From: Hypsibius dujardini | Lineage: Eukaryota; Tardigrada; Eutardigrada; Parachela; Hypsibiidae | Direction of reading: 5' to 3' | DNA length: 20,664 nt | Assembly (NCBI GenBank): GCA_001579985.1 | Contig: LRSR01001217.1 | Coordinates: 1-20,664, forward strand | Part shown: positions 1-9,892 of the stretch, in pieces | How the letters are laid out: each line of letters begins with the position of its first letter | How positions within the stretch are numbered: the first letter of the stretch is position 1 | Translations under genes and position numbers: made by a program | Notes under the pieces: generated by a model | What the model was told of the DNA's origin: nothing | The model's database searches: none | Seen by the model: the letters and a program-made list of their open reading frames with translations, nothing else

Positions 1-200
1 CCTCAGATGCCATTGTTTCTCTTTTTTAAAACAAAAAAAATTTCTGCACGCTCGGATAGCACCTGCGGGCGACTTTGTACACCTTTTAAAAAATTCTGGG
101 CGAAGGTCGCAAATCATATCACGTAGCATGCAATAGCGTTTCGAAGCATCATAGTAGCCAACAGTAAATCGTGGTACGCCGAAACAAACCGTTGCCCACT

Positions 201-276
201 GTAGCATAACGTAGCACCACATAGCACCACGTAGCACCACGTAGCACCACATAGCATAACGTAGCACCACGTAGCT
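201..276. repeat. 10-bp tandem repeat array
   Basis: About 7.5 head-to-tail copies of a 10-bp unit of the form RTAGCACCAC, alternating with the variant RTAGCATAAC. The register stays at exactly 10 bp. Scattered degenerate copies (GTAGCATGC, ATAGTAGCC) lie in the preceding 80 bp. The array sits about 150 bp upstream of the kinase reading frame. A 15-bp direct repeat, CGGGCGACTTTGTAC, lies on both sides (66-80 and 282-296). Function unknown. Confidence 0.9.
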
Positions 277-429
277 AGATCCGGGCGACTTTGTACGGAC
301 AGGGCTGGAACAGCTTGACAATACTAACACGCACCAACACGTGTCAGGGTTGGACTTCTTGACCTGAACTGATGGCTGTCGTTGCTAAAATACATTGACT
401 CAGGCAGTAACAAGTGAGGTAATTGAATA

Positions 430-2195
430 ATGATATCTGAAATTCTAGGTAAGACCGTGATCGGAAGCGGTGAATTTGGCATTGTCTACAAAGGCTCAAT
501 GTTCGAAGCCGAAGAAAGCTCTCATAATTTAATGCTGGTGGCAGTTAAAGAGATACATTGCGCCAATCTTCAAGCTTTCCAGCAGTTTGTGAAGGAGGTT
601 GAAGTGATGGCTAAACTGGAACAACATACCAATATCGTCGCATTATTAGGCGTCGTCTCTAAAGGTACTTGTCCGCACGGGACAAAAAGTAACAATCCAA
701 CTAATCATTTCTGCACATCGTTAAAGTTGCCTCGCGGATGTTACAGGGGAGCAGCTGATTGTCATGGAATACTGCCCACACGGCTCCATCGGGATGTATC
801 TATCAGATTTAAGCCGGAAACAGAAATTTAGGTCCTGCATCCATGATTGCGGGGATTTGGAGGGGACCTGGACAGAAAGTGAGCGTGACTCGGACAGGGA
901 CACATTGTCCACTTATGATTTAATGAATTTCTCCTATCAAATTGCTCGCGGAATGGAGTTTCTCTCGGCATATCACATCATTCACCGGGACCTTGCGGCT
1001 CGGAACGTATTGATGTGTGAGAATCGAGTTGTGAAGATAGGCGATTTCGGACTAGCAAGACGAAAGCAAATCAACTACATCATGGTGGACAAACAGGTAT
1101 GTACCTGTATTTGTGTATGCTAATTGCAGAGGCTCGTTTTAGGTCCTTCCAAGTCGGAAGCAGGACCCCTCATGATATGGCTAGGGGGTGGGCAAATAGC
1201 TAAAATGTATTTAGTCCAAATCGAATTTAAATTCGGCCTTTCGTTCCTGCTCATCTTGAATTTTGTGGGAGTGTGGTTGTCTGATTTTCAAGGAATGGGA
1301 TTTCAAAACATTTTAAAAAACTTTAGTTTTTCCACCAACTTTGAATCATACCTGAATGTTTCTAACTTCGCATTGCCAGTGTGAATAAATACCTAATGTT
1401 GGACTTCGACAAACCTCAAATTTGCAGCCAAAAAATCAAGTTCTGAATGTTTTGAAAAGTTTTGAAATCCACGGCGCCAGGAAACCAGACCCCCAGACCC
1501 TCACACAGTTCAAGATGATTAGGAACGAAAGGCCAAATTTCAGGTTCAATTTTGATTGATTGCATTTTAGCAATTTTCCCACCCCTAGCCGTACCATGAG
1601 GGGTCCTGGTTCCGATCTGGATACGTTGTTAAGCAATGATGCATGACCCATGCGCAGATAGACGACACAAAGCTTCCTGCGAAGTGGATGGCACCCGAGG
1701 CGCTGAAAGAGCTGCTCTTTAACGAGAAAACCGACGTTTGGTCCTTTGGTGTTGTGCTCTGGGAAATTTTCAGTCTCGGACAAATTCCGTTTAACGATCC
1801 CGGTCAATGTTCCATGAAATCCAATACAGTGGCATGGTGGATCCAAATGCTGGAAGCAGGCCATCGACTGCCCAAACCATCAGGCACACCTCTAGAAATG
1901 TAAGCCCATCGGCCTGTAAATTATTCGTCTCACTGAAACCGTACATTTTTGTATATATGCATGTCCATAAAACCAGTGATTGTTATGATCGCAACTGAGT
2001 ACCTGATGATTAAAGCATGCCACCTCTTTTAGATACGCAATGATGCAGTCCTCTTGGTTATTGAATCCAGCGGAACGACCGGGCTTTCGGGAGTTACGGT
2101 CAACTCTGCAGAAACTTGTCATCGGGTCAACGTATCTCAAACTGGACAAACCAGATCTGGACTGCGAAGGCGCAGAAGCTCCCAATACGAATTAG
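430..2195 (+). CDS. Protein tyrosine kinase catalytic domain, four exons, RTK-like
   Basis: Exons 430-664, 747-1096, 1658-1899 and 2033-2195 join in frame (990 bp, 329 residues) with GT-AG introns of 82, 561 and 133 bp. The product would phosphorylate tyrosines on target proteins. Visible motifs are a glycine loop GSGEFGIV (residues 12-19), VAVK lysine 40, alpha-C Glu56, hinge VMEYC (from 84), a short acidic kinase insert, HRDLAARN (Asp160), DFG (Asp178), the P+1/APE segment KWMAPEAL (204-211) and [19 protein letters not shown] and KWMAPE are tyrosine-kinase signatures, and the insert suggests a split PDGFR/VEGFR-type kinase. No key residue is missing. I see no ectodomain, signal peptide or membrane helix. 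A stop (424-426) lies just before Met430, so translation probably starts there. A first exon joining at the AG at 447-448 is possible, but that acceptor is poor. The gene may be a truncated receptor or a soluble kinase. Confidence 0.88.
1141..1625. repeat. Foldback element in kinase intron 2 (arms about 180 bp)
   Basis: The left arm (about 1141-1320) and right arm (about 1437-1625) are imperfect reverse complements over nearly their whole length. Shared stretches include CAGGACCCCTCATG, GGCCTTTCGTTCCT and GGATTTCAAAAC. The spacer is about 115 bp. It fills most of the 561-bp intron, far larger than the neighbouring kinase introns (82 and 133 bp), so it looks like an inserted foldback/MITE-like element. 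I could not define a target-site duplication. Confidence 0.8.
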
Positions 2196-2250
2196 TTAAC
2201 GAAATTGCTCTGCTTCTAGATTGAATTTATTCGTAACTGCAACGTTTGCT

Positions 2251-2256
2251 AATAAA
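2251..2256 (+). promoter_or_regulatory. Polyadenylation signal of the kinase gene
   Basis: A canonical AATAAA hexamer lies 56 bp after the kinase stop codon, a normal place for the 3' end signal. Confidence 0.5.
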
Positions 2257-3128
2257 ATGATTAAAGCAAAGCCATAGCTAAATCTGTACACCCAGTGACA
2301 AAAACGCCCCGTGAGGTCCTGCGTGTCAGGAATAATATTAGTAACAAAAGCAAGAGTGCTAGAAGTAAGTTCTTTGCTGATGCGCCGACTTATGGTTACA
2401 TGGTTCTCTTCGCGCCCGTACGATCGGTAATCTTATTCGAATCACTCCTCCCAATTTTCAAAGTTAGATCACGCTTCATTTTCTTTCCTCAAACGCCAAA
2501 TAATCGAAGGGCACTAACAAAAAAACGAAAAATTGTCCCACCGAAATCCCAGTAGGTGCGAAGCTGGGGTGGATTGTTTGCTGGCCACTCCTAAGGGGCT
2601 ATGTCATCCTCCGGGCTTGTGTGGTTACGATTGCGTTTGGCATGGCCAGAACTGCGATGGTATACCAAATAATATAGAAGATACTTTTCTATACTACTTG
2701 GTGTTACCCTCTATCCTCGACGGTAGTTCACTCTACATCGTGCCAAGTTCATGCCTTCTCTAACGAGCATCAAGTTTAGGTCAGAATTACATGTGCTACG
2801 GATTCTCGCAATTTGTCAACGGGTTGTTCACCTCTTGAAAACTTTGAACGCCAAAAGAGATGCATTTCAATTTCATTTTTCTGTGACAAAATTGACTGTA
2901 GCAGAAAATTGACTGTAACAGAAAATTGACTGTACACACCTTAATGCAAAATGTGAATATTAATCAGAATATTCAATTAGCAAACGGTGCAATCGTTAGG
3001 AAGACTGAGAAGCGCTGCGATAATGGTAAACAAAAGATGGAAAGCAACATTTGTGGCGTTTGTCCCCAAAATCACAACAGTTGGCAGCTCTGTTGCTCTT
3101 TTTGTTCTCCTTTTGGTCGTGGATCTTG
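2257..3128. other. Intergenic, no gene recognised
   Basis: The open frames here (for example 2295-2555 and 2533-2763 on +) have no recognisable domain and no convincing splice context. The only structure I see is the 17-bp tandem repeat at 2888-2934. Confidence 0.5.
2888..2934. repeat. 17-bp tandem repeat, 2.8 copies
   Basis: Two full units, AAAATTGACTGTAGCAG and AAAATTGACTGTAACAG, and a 13-bp partial unit follow each other with an exact 17-bp period and one mismatch. Confidence 0.9.
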
Positions 3129-3596
3129 CTAACAATGGCGAAGGACTTGACAACATTTTATTATGTCGTCCATCGTTGAAAAAATCAGTGCTACAGTAGC
3201 AAGTGAACTCTGATTTAATGGAATAATTTCCGGGTAGCGAACGAAATTACAGCCTGCTGTTTCTGGATCCAATGAACAACTGCGATAAACCGTGTCCACT
3301 AAAACAGAAAACGCATAGATTGGCGATGAGGCATACTTAACTCATGGATAAAATTGGTCGCAACTTACGGTCTCTCTTGGACGTAAATATGGTTGTATAG
3401 CAAACACCATCACACGGTATGACGCCAACAGGTAAGACGTCGAACGGGTGTTCAAACTCGTACTCAAAATCATCATTCCCAATTGGTGCCGAACCAGATG
3501 AGGAGTTGGAAATTCCCACAAGTTCAGGTTTAGTTACACAATTTCGGTCATAGGTAGGATTGCCTCTAAGGTTGTGACACTTGTAGCACTGAATCG
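3129..3596 (-). CDS. Ly6/QVR-like three-finger domain protein, 3' exons
   Basis: Two minus-strand exons, 3369-3596 and 3129-3298 (stop at 3131-3129), flank a 70-bp intron with a GTAAGT donor and a TTTTAG acceptor. The phases agree (phase 1 in and out of the first exon). The product starts with IQCYKCHNL and continues with PCDGVCYTTIF, VYRSCSLDPETAGC and a final IIKCC...C, the cysteine layout of Ly6/QVR three-finger domains. An acidic insert (FEYEFEHPF region) separates the first fingers. No GPI-type hydrophobic tail is seen, so the product may be secreted. The signal-peptide exon is not located. The exon at 5156-5344 has matching phase 1 ends and could lie upstream, with the MITE at 3926-4078 in the intervening intron. 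The terminal CC-x5-C spacing is unusual for the family, so the last residues are less certain. Confidence 0.55.
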
Positions 3597-3925
3597 CTGC
3601 TCCCAAAAAAGGGTGAATTTGTACGACGACGGCACGCCAGTTTAAGGCAACACCTCTAAAATTGACCTTGGCGGATGAAATACTTTTAATATTTAGTGTT
3701 CGCATGTATTTTGCAGTCGGAAATCAGTTACAAAGAACACCATCACAGACACAGAAAGACATGCAAATTTGCCCTTTTTATAAATCTATTCCCTACCTAA
3801 TTTTTATCAGCGCGAAGCAAAGTGCAACCTTTTTCTGCTATTTTCATTTTCTACAGTTTTTATTATTGTTCTATAAAACAATGTTTGAAAAAAACATTTT
3901 CGGTTTCCACCAGTAGCAAAAATTA

Positions 3926-4078
3926 CTGTACTGCCGCGATTAAACCGGTCACTTTTTTCCCCGGGCAGCGCATTCGACCTGTGTGAATGTGAGTATGTGA
4001 GTGTGTGTGCTCACTCAACACACAGGCGCGTGTGACGGAGGCGCGGCTAAAGTGACCGATTTAATCGCGGCAGTACAG
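3926..4078. mobile_element. 153-bp MITE with 31-bp terminal inverted repeats, TA flanks
   Basis: Terminal inverted repeats at 3924-3954 and 4050-4080 match at 30 of 31 positions, counting the flanking TA. They begin CTGTACTGCCGCGATTAAA inside the TA dinucleotide on both sides. The interior has no coding capacity and holds a GT-rich run. TA duplication and CTGTA-type ends fit a Tc1/mariner-derived MITE. Confidence 0.85.
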
Positions 4079-4080
4079 TA

Positions 4081-5155
4081 CTTAAAATCATCCGCAAAGA
4101 TATTGTGCTAAAAACAAACACAAAAAGCACAAGTCACATTGTACAGTCGGGGCCAAACTCATCCGACAAATGCCTTACCGGCTCTGAAACAAATGCGGAA
4201 GCCCAGCGTTAGAAAGGTGAACCACTGCGTAAGATGGTACATTTTTTAATCCAAACGCTACTACTAGATATATGGGAGATGTACTTAATGCATATCTACT
4301 ATGACCGGTGGAAATAGTCAAACTGTTGCATATCATAATAACGGCAACCATTGCTGCAATCGATCACCCATTGATCGTACAAATGGCCGGATGTTAGTCT
4401 AATTTGCCGACATACGTATCAGCAGATTCAATGACTGCCTACCAGGTTTATTGCCGATATGACCCGGAAGTGCATTTCAATGCGCGAGTTAATATGATGC
4501 TTGCTTATTTCTATTTTTCAGCGTACTGGTACGTCTGCTTAAGAGCCAATTAACCTTGCTACTCAAACATTCCACTGCCGGGTACTAGTATTTATTCAAT
4601 TGAAAGCCAGGTGGAACTCTTGCATTCTGGACATTCGTCAGAAGTACACAAAATCACGGTCAACTCGAAGCATGGCGCACCTCATTTCTTTAGATCTACA
4701 CAACGTTAGCTGGACAGTGACGCCTCGTTAAAACCTGCCCCCCCCCCCGCTGAACGAGGAGTCATTTCCAATATTTCAACAAAGTCTTTGATTACGTCCA
4801 AGATGTGTCCACCTTAGCCCCTTGAAGAAATTATGGGACGGACAGCGCCCACAGATCTTGCCCCCGCTCGGCCGATGCTTCAATCTGCATTTTAGGTCGT
4901 TTCTCCTACTCGATTCGGTATCGGTGCAACTGTTATACTATTAATTATGACTACACCCCACTCTCCGCACATATTCTTTCTGTGTGCCACACAAAATTAC
5001 AATTTTATGCTTTATTATGATGAGGTCGACCAAGAATACGTCACAAAAATTGACAGTGGACGATGAGAGTGCTATTTAAGAAGAAAGGATCTACATTGTA
5101 GCCTACCCAATCAGTATGGTGAAATGATGAAACAAGCCCGTCAAAATGACTATAC
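4081..5155. other. No gene recognised
   Basis: No reading frame with a recognisable domain and no RNA gene was seen on either strand. It contains an 11-bp poly-C run at 4738-4748. It may be intronic if the 5156-5344 exon and the Ly6-like exons belong to one gene. Confidence 0.4.
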
Positions 5156-5344
5156 CTGCTGACGGATAAAAGCCAAACTGTGATCGATTAAGAGGAAAAT
5201 GGTATTTGATAGACTTGTCTGAAATGAGGTAGCCACATTTGCAGCGGTTGGACTTGTAATGGTGGAGTCCTGCTTTGTTGAAACTGGAGCAGTTCCCACT
5301 TTGGGCGTCGTAGTAGTAGTACTTGCACGGGACCGAACTCAATT
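5156..5344 (-). CDS. Possible Cys-rich extracellular exon (Kunitz-like trace)
   Basis: An open minus-strand segment is bounded by an acceptor (TTGGGCAG at 5345) and a donor (CAG|GTATAG at 5155). It is 189 bp with phase 1 at both ends, as is common for exons of secreted modular proteins. The frame reads VPCKYYYYD, then GNCSSF and later RCKC. The order YYYD...C..F recalls a Kunitz domain, but the GC.GN.N.F core and some cysteines are missing. The tyrosine run comes from a small TAC repeat, so chance resemblance is possible. It could be an upstream exon of the Ly6-like gene. Function unknown. Confidence 0.27.
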
Positions 5345-6477
5345 CTGCCCAACATTACAAAAGTCAGTACTGCAGATGCATACTGACTCGAGCAGCAATG
5401 CAGTGCCATTTCCTTCCTGTCAAAAGTACTCGCATCCATCTCTTACTTCGAGATTCAATATGCATTTTCGCATGATGATGTCCTCTAATAACGAAATAAC
5501 AAACTGCCTAGTACGATATACACGTGCTTTCTAGCACAGGTACATTGTATTCTTAAGTCTGCCATCTAGGTAATAGCTATAGGGTACTGACCGGTGTGGT
5601 CATGCGTAAACATTGCGGTAACGCAGGGACCATCACGAGTCCGGCGGCAGAGTTGGAACCACCCAAACTAACCGGATCCGTTAAACAATTTCGGTCGTAT
5701 AATGAATGACCCTTAATGTTGCTACAGTTATAGCATTAAATCTCCGTTTCTGTGAATGTAACATGATTCAATAATCGGGTAAAGACAACTAAGCGAATTA
5801 CTACTTAGAACTGGAAATTGTTCAGATAAATATCTTTGAATGTTGATTAATCTGGGATGTTTCTTTGGAAACCAACTTTTTATTTTAATAAACATCCAAC
5901 TAGCCACAACAAATCTACCCGCGCTGTTATCATCCCATGCGGCATAGTTCTTTACCGGCAATGATGGCAACAAACATTTCTAGGATCAATAAGACCAACC
6001 ACTGTCCATTGTAAGAGAGAGGTGTACCTCTAAAGTTATTGCAACTGCTGGGCATCTTCCGCTTAAACGTGCAATTACAAACTCTATTTAACATGGCTTA
6101 ATATGTTCATATCCAAGTCCAGCGGAAATGAAAGCAAGCTGCCGAGTGCTGAATATACACCAACCCACTGCGTTTCGACAATAAACAGTTTATGCTTCAT
6201 TTATGGTGCCGGATGTTAGTTTAGTTTGTGTATGGACAAGGGAAATGACGGAATAAATCACGCTTACTGCTGGTAGACCCGGATGTTTATCCCACATGTA
6301 CCGGTATTTGACGCTGCATTGCTCATGGTTGTAGATTGTTCCGCCCGCGGGTATTTGCCCTCTGTTTGGGTTTCACACTCAGACCACTTATGCTACAGAT
6401 GTGAATTAAATTTCAATTGTTCTATTGAACTTAGTTTTGGACATAGATCGAGAAAGTCAAACGTCTGCATACAATAA
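5345..6477. other. No gene recognised
   Basis: Open frames such as 5728-5973 (-) and 6283-6477 (+) show no recognisable motif or credible splice partners. I looked for further receptor exons downstream of the dead exon at 6478-6782 and found none. Confidence 0.4.
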
Positions 6478-6782
6478 TATTCGGCAATTTGATTGTCGCT
6501 TTCTTCTTCCATGCATTGTCCTTCATGTAGGCTATCATTTGCAATGATGAACGTTTATGAAAGATTGAGGGAAGGATAGTCGTGCTTCACATCTTCAAGT
6601 GCTGATTCAAAAGCAGAACCAATAAACGGCAATCCGCCCAAAAATGTTGCACTCAGGGATGCCGGTGTAATGATTTCAATATCAAATGAACTACTTCCAC
6701 ATCCATGCCCAAACAAAATCACATTAGCTGCGAAAATCGTAGCCAATTTCCACTGTAATATCAAATCACTTCTGAGTAGCAT
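6478..6782 (-). pseudogene. Dead first exon of an NPR-type receptor
   Basis: From Met at 6782 the frame gives a signal-peptide-like N terminus, then FDIEIITP, GGLPFIGSAFESALEDVKHD and YPSLNLS. This closely parallels exon 1 of the intact receptor (LDIEIISP, GGLPSCGPAFETALEEVKHD, YPSLNLSQTF). The codon that is CAA (Gln) in the intact gene is TAA here (6557-6555). Homology continues in the same frame beyond that stop (TFIIAND, then SDNQIAEYYC against SDSQVAEYFY). No following exons (GCGNS..., membrane helix) were found downstream. It is an isolated, truncated gene copy 9.7 kb from the intact one, on the same strand. Confidence 0.75.
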
Positions 6783-8279
6783 TCTTGATCTCAGCAAGTA
6801 CCTAAAAAGCAACAATGGAAGGTCACGTACACGGGGTAATGTTTTTCGGCAGTGCGAAGCCGCAATAATACAGTGCAATAGCAGAAATATAGGAGCACAT
6901 TCTTTTACGTGACGAAAAGGATTCTTGACAGGATTGATTGCCTCAAAACGAGCCTCTCCAAACATCGTGAGAAGCACGTCAGTTATAAATAAAGTATTAT
7001 AAAACGGAAGTGTTGATTTTGTAGCCAATTTTCCGTTGAAAATAAAATTAGTGGCCTTATAGGCTGCATACCTTAATGACATCCACTTTCTCCGAAAACC
7101 TTAGCGAGTACTAATGTTTTTTGAGAAAGTTGGTGCCACATACCGAAACGGCCATCCGTCTCGTCCCCAAGTGCTAGGATTATTAGTGCCACTTACTCTC
7201 CGGAAAAATTTAACAATCACAAAATTTCGTTGGGTGAAAATAGCTATACATTGTGAACTATTTCCCATTTTATCTAACGGCGAGTCGCATTGAGCAGAAT
7301 ATGAAAGTTATTTAAGAATATGGATGGTCTCCTGATCAAACTGATGTATTTGCTTGGAGAGGGCTACTGAGCCGCCTTTCAACAAGACAGGTAAACCAGC
7401 AAAGTCACTCAGCATAACATGATAATGAGTCTGCGACAATTACAGTAGGTTGTCGCGTGGCGCTTTCTTGTAAGGAAAATGGTGGCTTGGCTTTTAATGG
7501 GACACAAAGGAAGAAAGAAAAAGGAACAGTCACTACTGACTGCTTGAACTTTTCCACATCTACTCGTCGGAGACAGGAGGATGTGGAAAAGTCGAAGCCA
7601 TCAAAAATGGCTAAGATAAGATAAGATAAGATTGCTGACCGCTGTCCAGCACTGGTCAGACGGTCGCGAAAGAGATAAGACGGGCCGGGCACTGGTCATC
7701 TGGCCCGGCACTGCAGACAACACAACATGATTTCCCCGCGACAAGGTACATGATATTACGATACATTTGTTCTATTGATTGTGCCTACTTCTGTAAACGT
7801 TGTCACTGCTCGGCTGTTTGAATGATGAAACTGATCGCCCTCAGGTACAGTATACCGTCATGATAATATTAATTATAACGGTGGTACTTGAGTAGTGTCT
7901 GTAAAGGCGTTTTGACGGTTGTCACACCTTTCAAAGCCTCCAACGCTCTTTGCAAACATCCCATTTTTGCAGTACATCATAACGATAATTCATATATTGG
8001 TGAATATAATTTACAAGCATTGTTGTAATAGGCATACATATGGCATGACATGGAACTAAACAGTCCTTGCTCTGCTGGTAAAAGCGAAGCACAGTAACGT
8101 TTGGTAATGGTTTAGAACGATACATTCTACAGCTTACAGTAAATTTAACACAGTAAGTGGTCGTCTACAAAGTATGACAGTGGATGATATTTCTCTCTAA
8201 AGAAAAGTTAATTTATATTAAAGGCAAAGTAAATCGGAAAGCTCGGAAAGAATAGACAACCAAAAAAATATGTAATAGA
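6783..8279. other. No gene recognised; small hairpin and pentamer repeat
   Basis: No coding exon could be supported. A perfect 12-bp inverted repeat, CTTTTCCACATC, lies at 7549-7560 and 7580-7591 with a 19-nt loop. About four copies of TAAGA follow at 7612-7632, and a GC-rich stretch with repeated GCACTGG at about 7648-7715. Confidence 0.45.
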
Positions 8280-8427
8280 TACAGGGGCCGGCAGCAAAGT
8301 TGGACCAGTTTGCGCGCCATCGAACAGCTGATTGGTTTCTTTTGTAACAACCCATCCCACGTTGTTTTTCAATAAAACCAAGTCAGCCGGTGTAGAAAAA
8401 AATTTGTTGACGTTTGAACAATCAATC

Positions 8428-9504
8428 ATGCCTGCTCCAATTGATTCTGAAGCGAGGGGCGCCATCTTGGCCCACCATCAGAACGGCCAATCTCATAGAA
8501 AAATATTCGATGCTTTGTTTGACCTGGGCTTTTCGGTTTCGAAGTCTACTGTCACTCGTGTTATCACGGAATTAGAACGGGAGAAGCGAGGAATCTTCAA
8601 ACCAGCAAAAAAGCTCGGTTCCCAGTGCCTTTGGTACAAGCGTACCAAGGATCTCATCAAAAAAGTGGACGCAGCGACGAATGTGGATAATCCTCCAACC
8701 CTCAACCAAATGGCTGAACGGTATGATGTCTCTGAAAGGACGATTCGTCGAGTTTTGAGCAAAAATCTGCAATCGGACTTGCTTAAGAAGACTAAAACGC
8801 ATGCCCTATCAAACAAGCAAGGGCAGCAACGTCTTGACCGCGGACCTCGGTTTCTCAAGCTTCTGGGGGGTGATCGATGGAAGTATGTAGTGTCTTTTGA
8901 TGAGTTCTGGCTGTCTATCAATGACTGTGGTGAAATCCGGGGCTGTTATTACCGGAAGAAGGGAAAACCAGTTCTGGAAAGTTGCACCAAAAAGTGGAAG
9001 CAGAAATTCCCGAAAAAGGTGATGTGCGCCGCAGAAGTGTCGTACCGCGGTGCGACGAGCATCTACTTCGTCCCACCGACCAGCAAAGTCAATTGAGCGT
9101 TCTTCCTCAACAATATTGTGAAGCCAATAGTGGAAAAAAACGTCTCCAGGCTCTACCCGGGAGAGGAACACAAAGTCATCCTCCACTTTGATAGTGCTTC
9201 CAGTCACACGACGCCTGCGGTCTACTCCTAACTTCAAATCGAAAAAGTCAAGTACATCGGGAAAGAGGATTGGATGGCTAACAGCCCTGACCATAATCCT
9301 ATGGATTTCGGTCCGAACGGGATTTTTAAAAAATCAATGTTTAAGAAAAAGCCCAAAGGCATCCCTGGTTTGCAACGTGCAGCGCGCCAGGTCTGGAAGG
9401 AATACCCACTCAACGTTTGTCGTAATGTTATGAAATCCTGGAGAGGAAGGGTGATTCAGATGCTAGATGTAAAGGGCTTTCAGATTGAAAACTCAAAAAA
9501 ATAG
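8428..9504 (+). pseudogene. maT-like Tc1/mariner transposase, two stop codons
   Basis: One frame of 358 codons, about full length for the family, interrupted by TGA at 9094-9096 and TAA at 9229-9231, with no frameshift. The N terminus carries a helix-turn-helix (SHRKIFDALFDLGFSVSKST) and a second one (TLNQMAERYDVSERTIRRVL) for terminal-repeat binding. The catalytic aspartates are visible at VVSFDEFW (codon 8899), VILHFDS (9190) and NPMDFGPNG (9304). The last two are 37 residues apart, the DD37D spacing of the maT clade. I chose Met8428 because the HTH region follows directly; the frame is open back to 8332. It cannot make a full enzyme as it stands. Confidence 0.85.
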
Positions 9505-9612
9505 AACAAAATACACACAACGGTGAAAACTCGTTCTTCTATTTTTTTTAGTTTTTAATCTGAAAGCCCTTTACATCTAGCATCTGAATCGCCCTTCCTC
9601 TCGAGGATTTCA
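9431..9612. repeat. Inverted repeat (about 77-bp arms) at transposase 3' end
   Basis: The arm at 9431-9507 covers the last coding part of the transposase. The arm at 9533-9612 is its reverse complement with only a few mismatches (for example GGGTGATTCAG against GGGCGATTCAG). A transcript through here would form a long hairpin. Confidence 0.9.
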
Positions 9613-9892
9613 GGAGCTGCACTTGCAGATTGCATTTGTGTCGCAACCAGGAACCCTGTCAGATTATCCTGTTTTTTTTCAACAATATTTTTTTTGCAAT
9701 ACATCAAAAGCTAAGAAAAATAAAGTCATTGATTATAACCTAAAACATTGGTAAGACTTTTCAAACTATTGCTGGCTTTGGAGAAGCGTTCGCATCCTTA
9801 GTAATTTACACCTAATACTTATATGGTATATGCAGTGATGGGATATGTGGGGATCGGTTTCCCTAACCGGTAATTTCGAGTCGTTTCCCGTT

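Larger units (their letters stand above)
8280..9612 (+). mobile_element. Degenerate maT-like (DD37D) mariner, right end rearranged
   Basis: The left end is probably the TA at 8280-8281 followed by CAGGGGCCGGCAGC, a plausible terminal repeat start. The transposase remnant spans 8428-9504. No matching right terminal repeat is found. Instead the last 77 bp (9431-9507) recur as an inverted copy at 9533-9612 with a loop of about 25 nt. The original right end therefore seems to have been replaced by a fragment of a second copy in opposite orientation. Confidence 0.6.

Noticed and set aside
201-276. Short repeats as a CRISPR array
   Set aside because: There are no spacers; the 10-bp units are contiguous, and the DNA is animal.
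1436-1864. Minus-strand open frame as a gene
   Set aside because: It is a shadow of kinase exon 3 and of the foldback arm.
1807-1998. Alternative frame in kinase exon 3 (reading [14 protein letters not shown])
   Set aside because: The main frame continues into [15 protein letters not shown], which fits the kinase C-lobe without a shift.
2533-2763. Cys-containing plus-strand open frame as a secreted peptide
   Set aside because: No signal peptide, no domain pattern and no splice context.
8809-9294. Minus-strand open frame of 161 codons
   Set aside because: It lies antisense to the maT transposase remnant and has no independent support.
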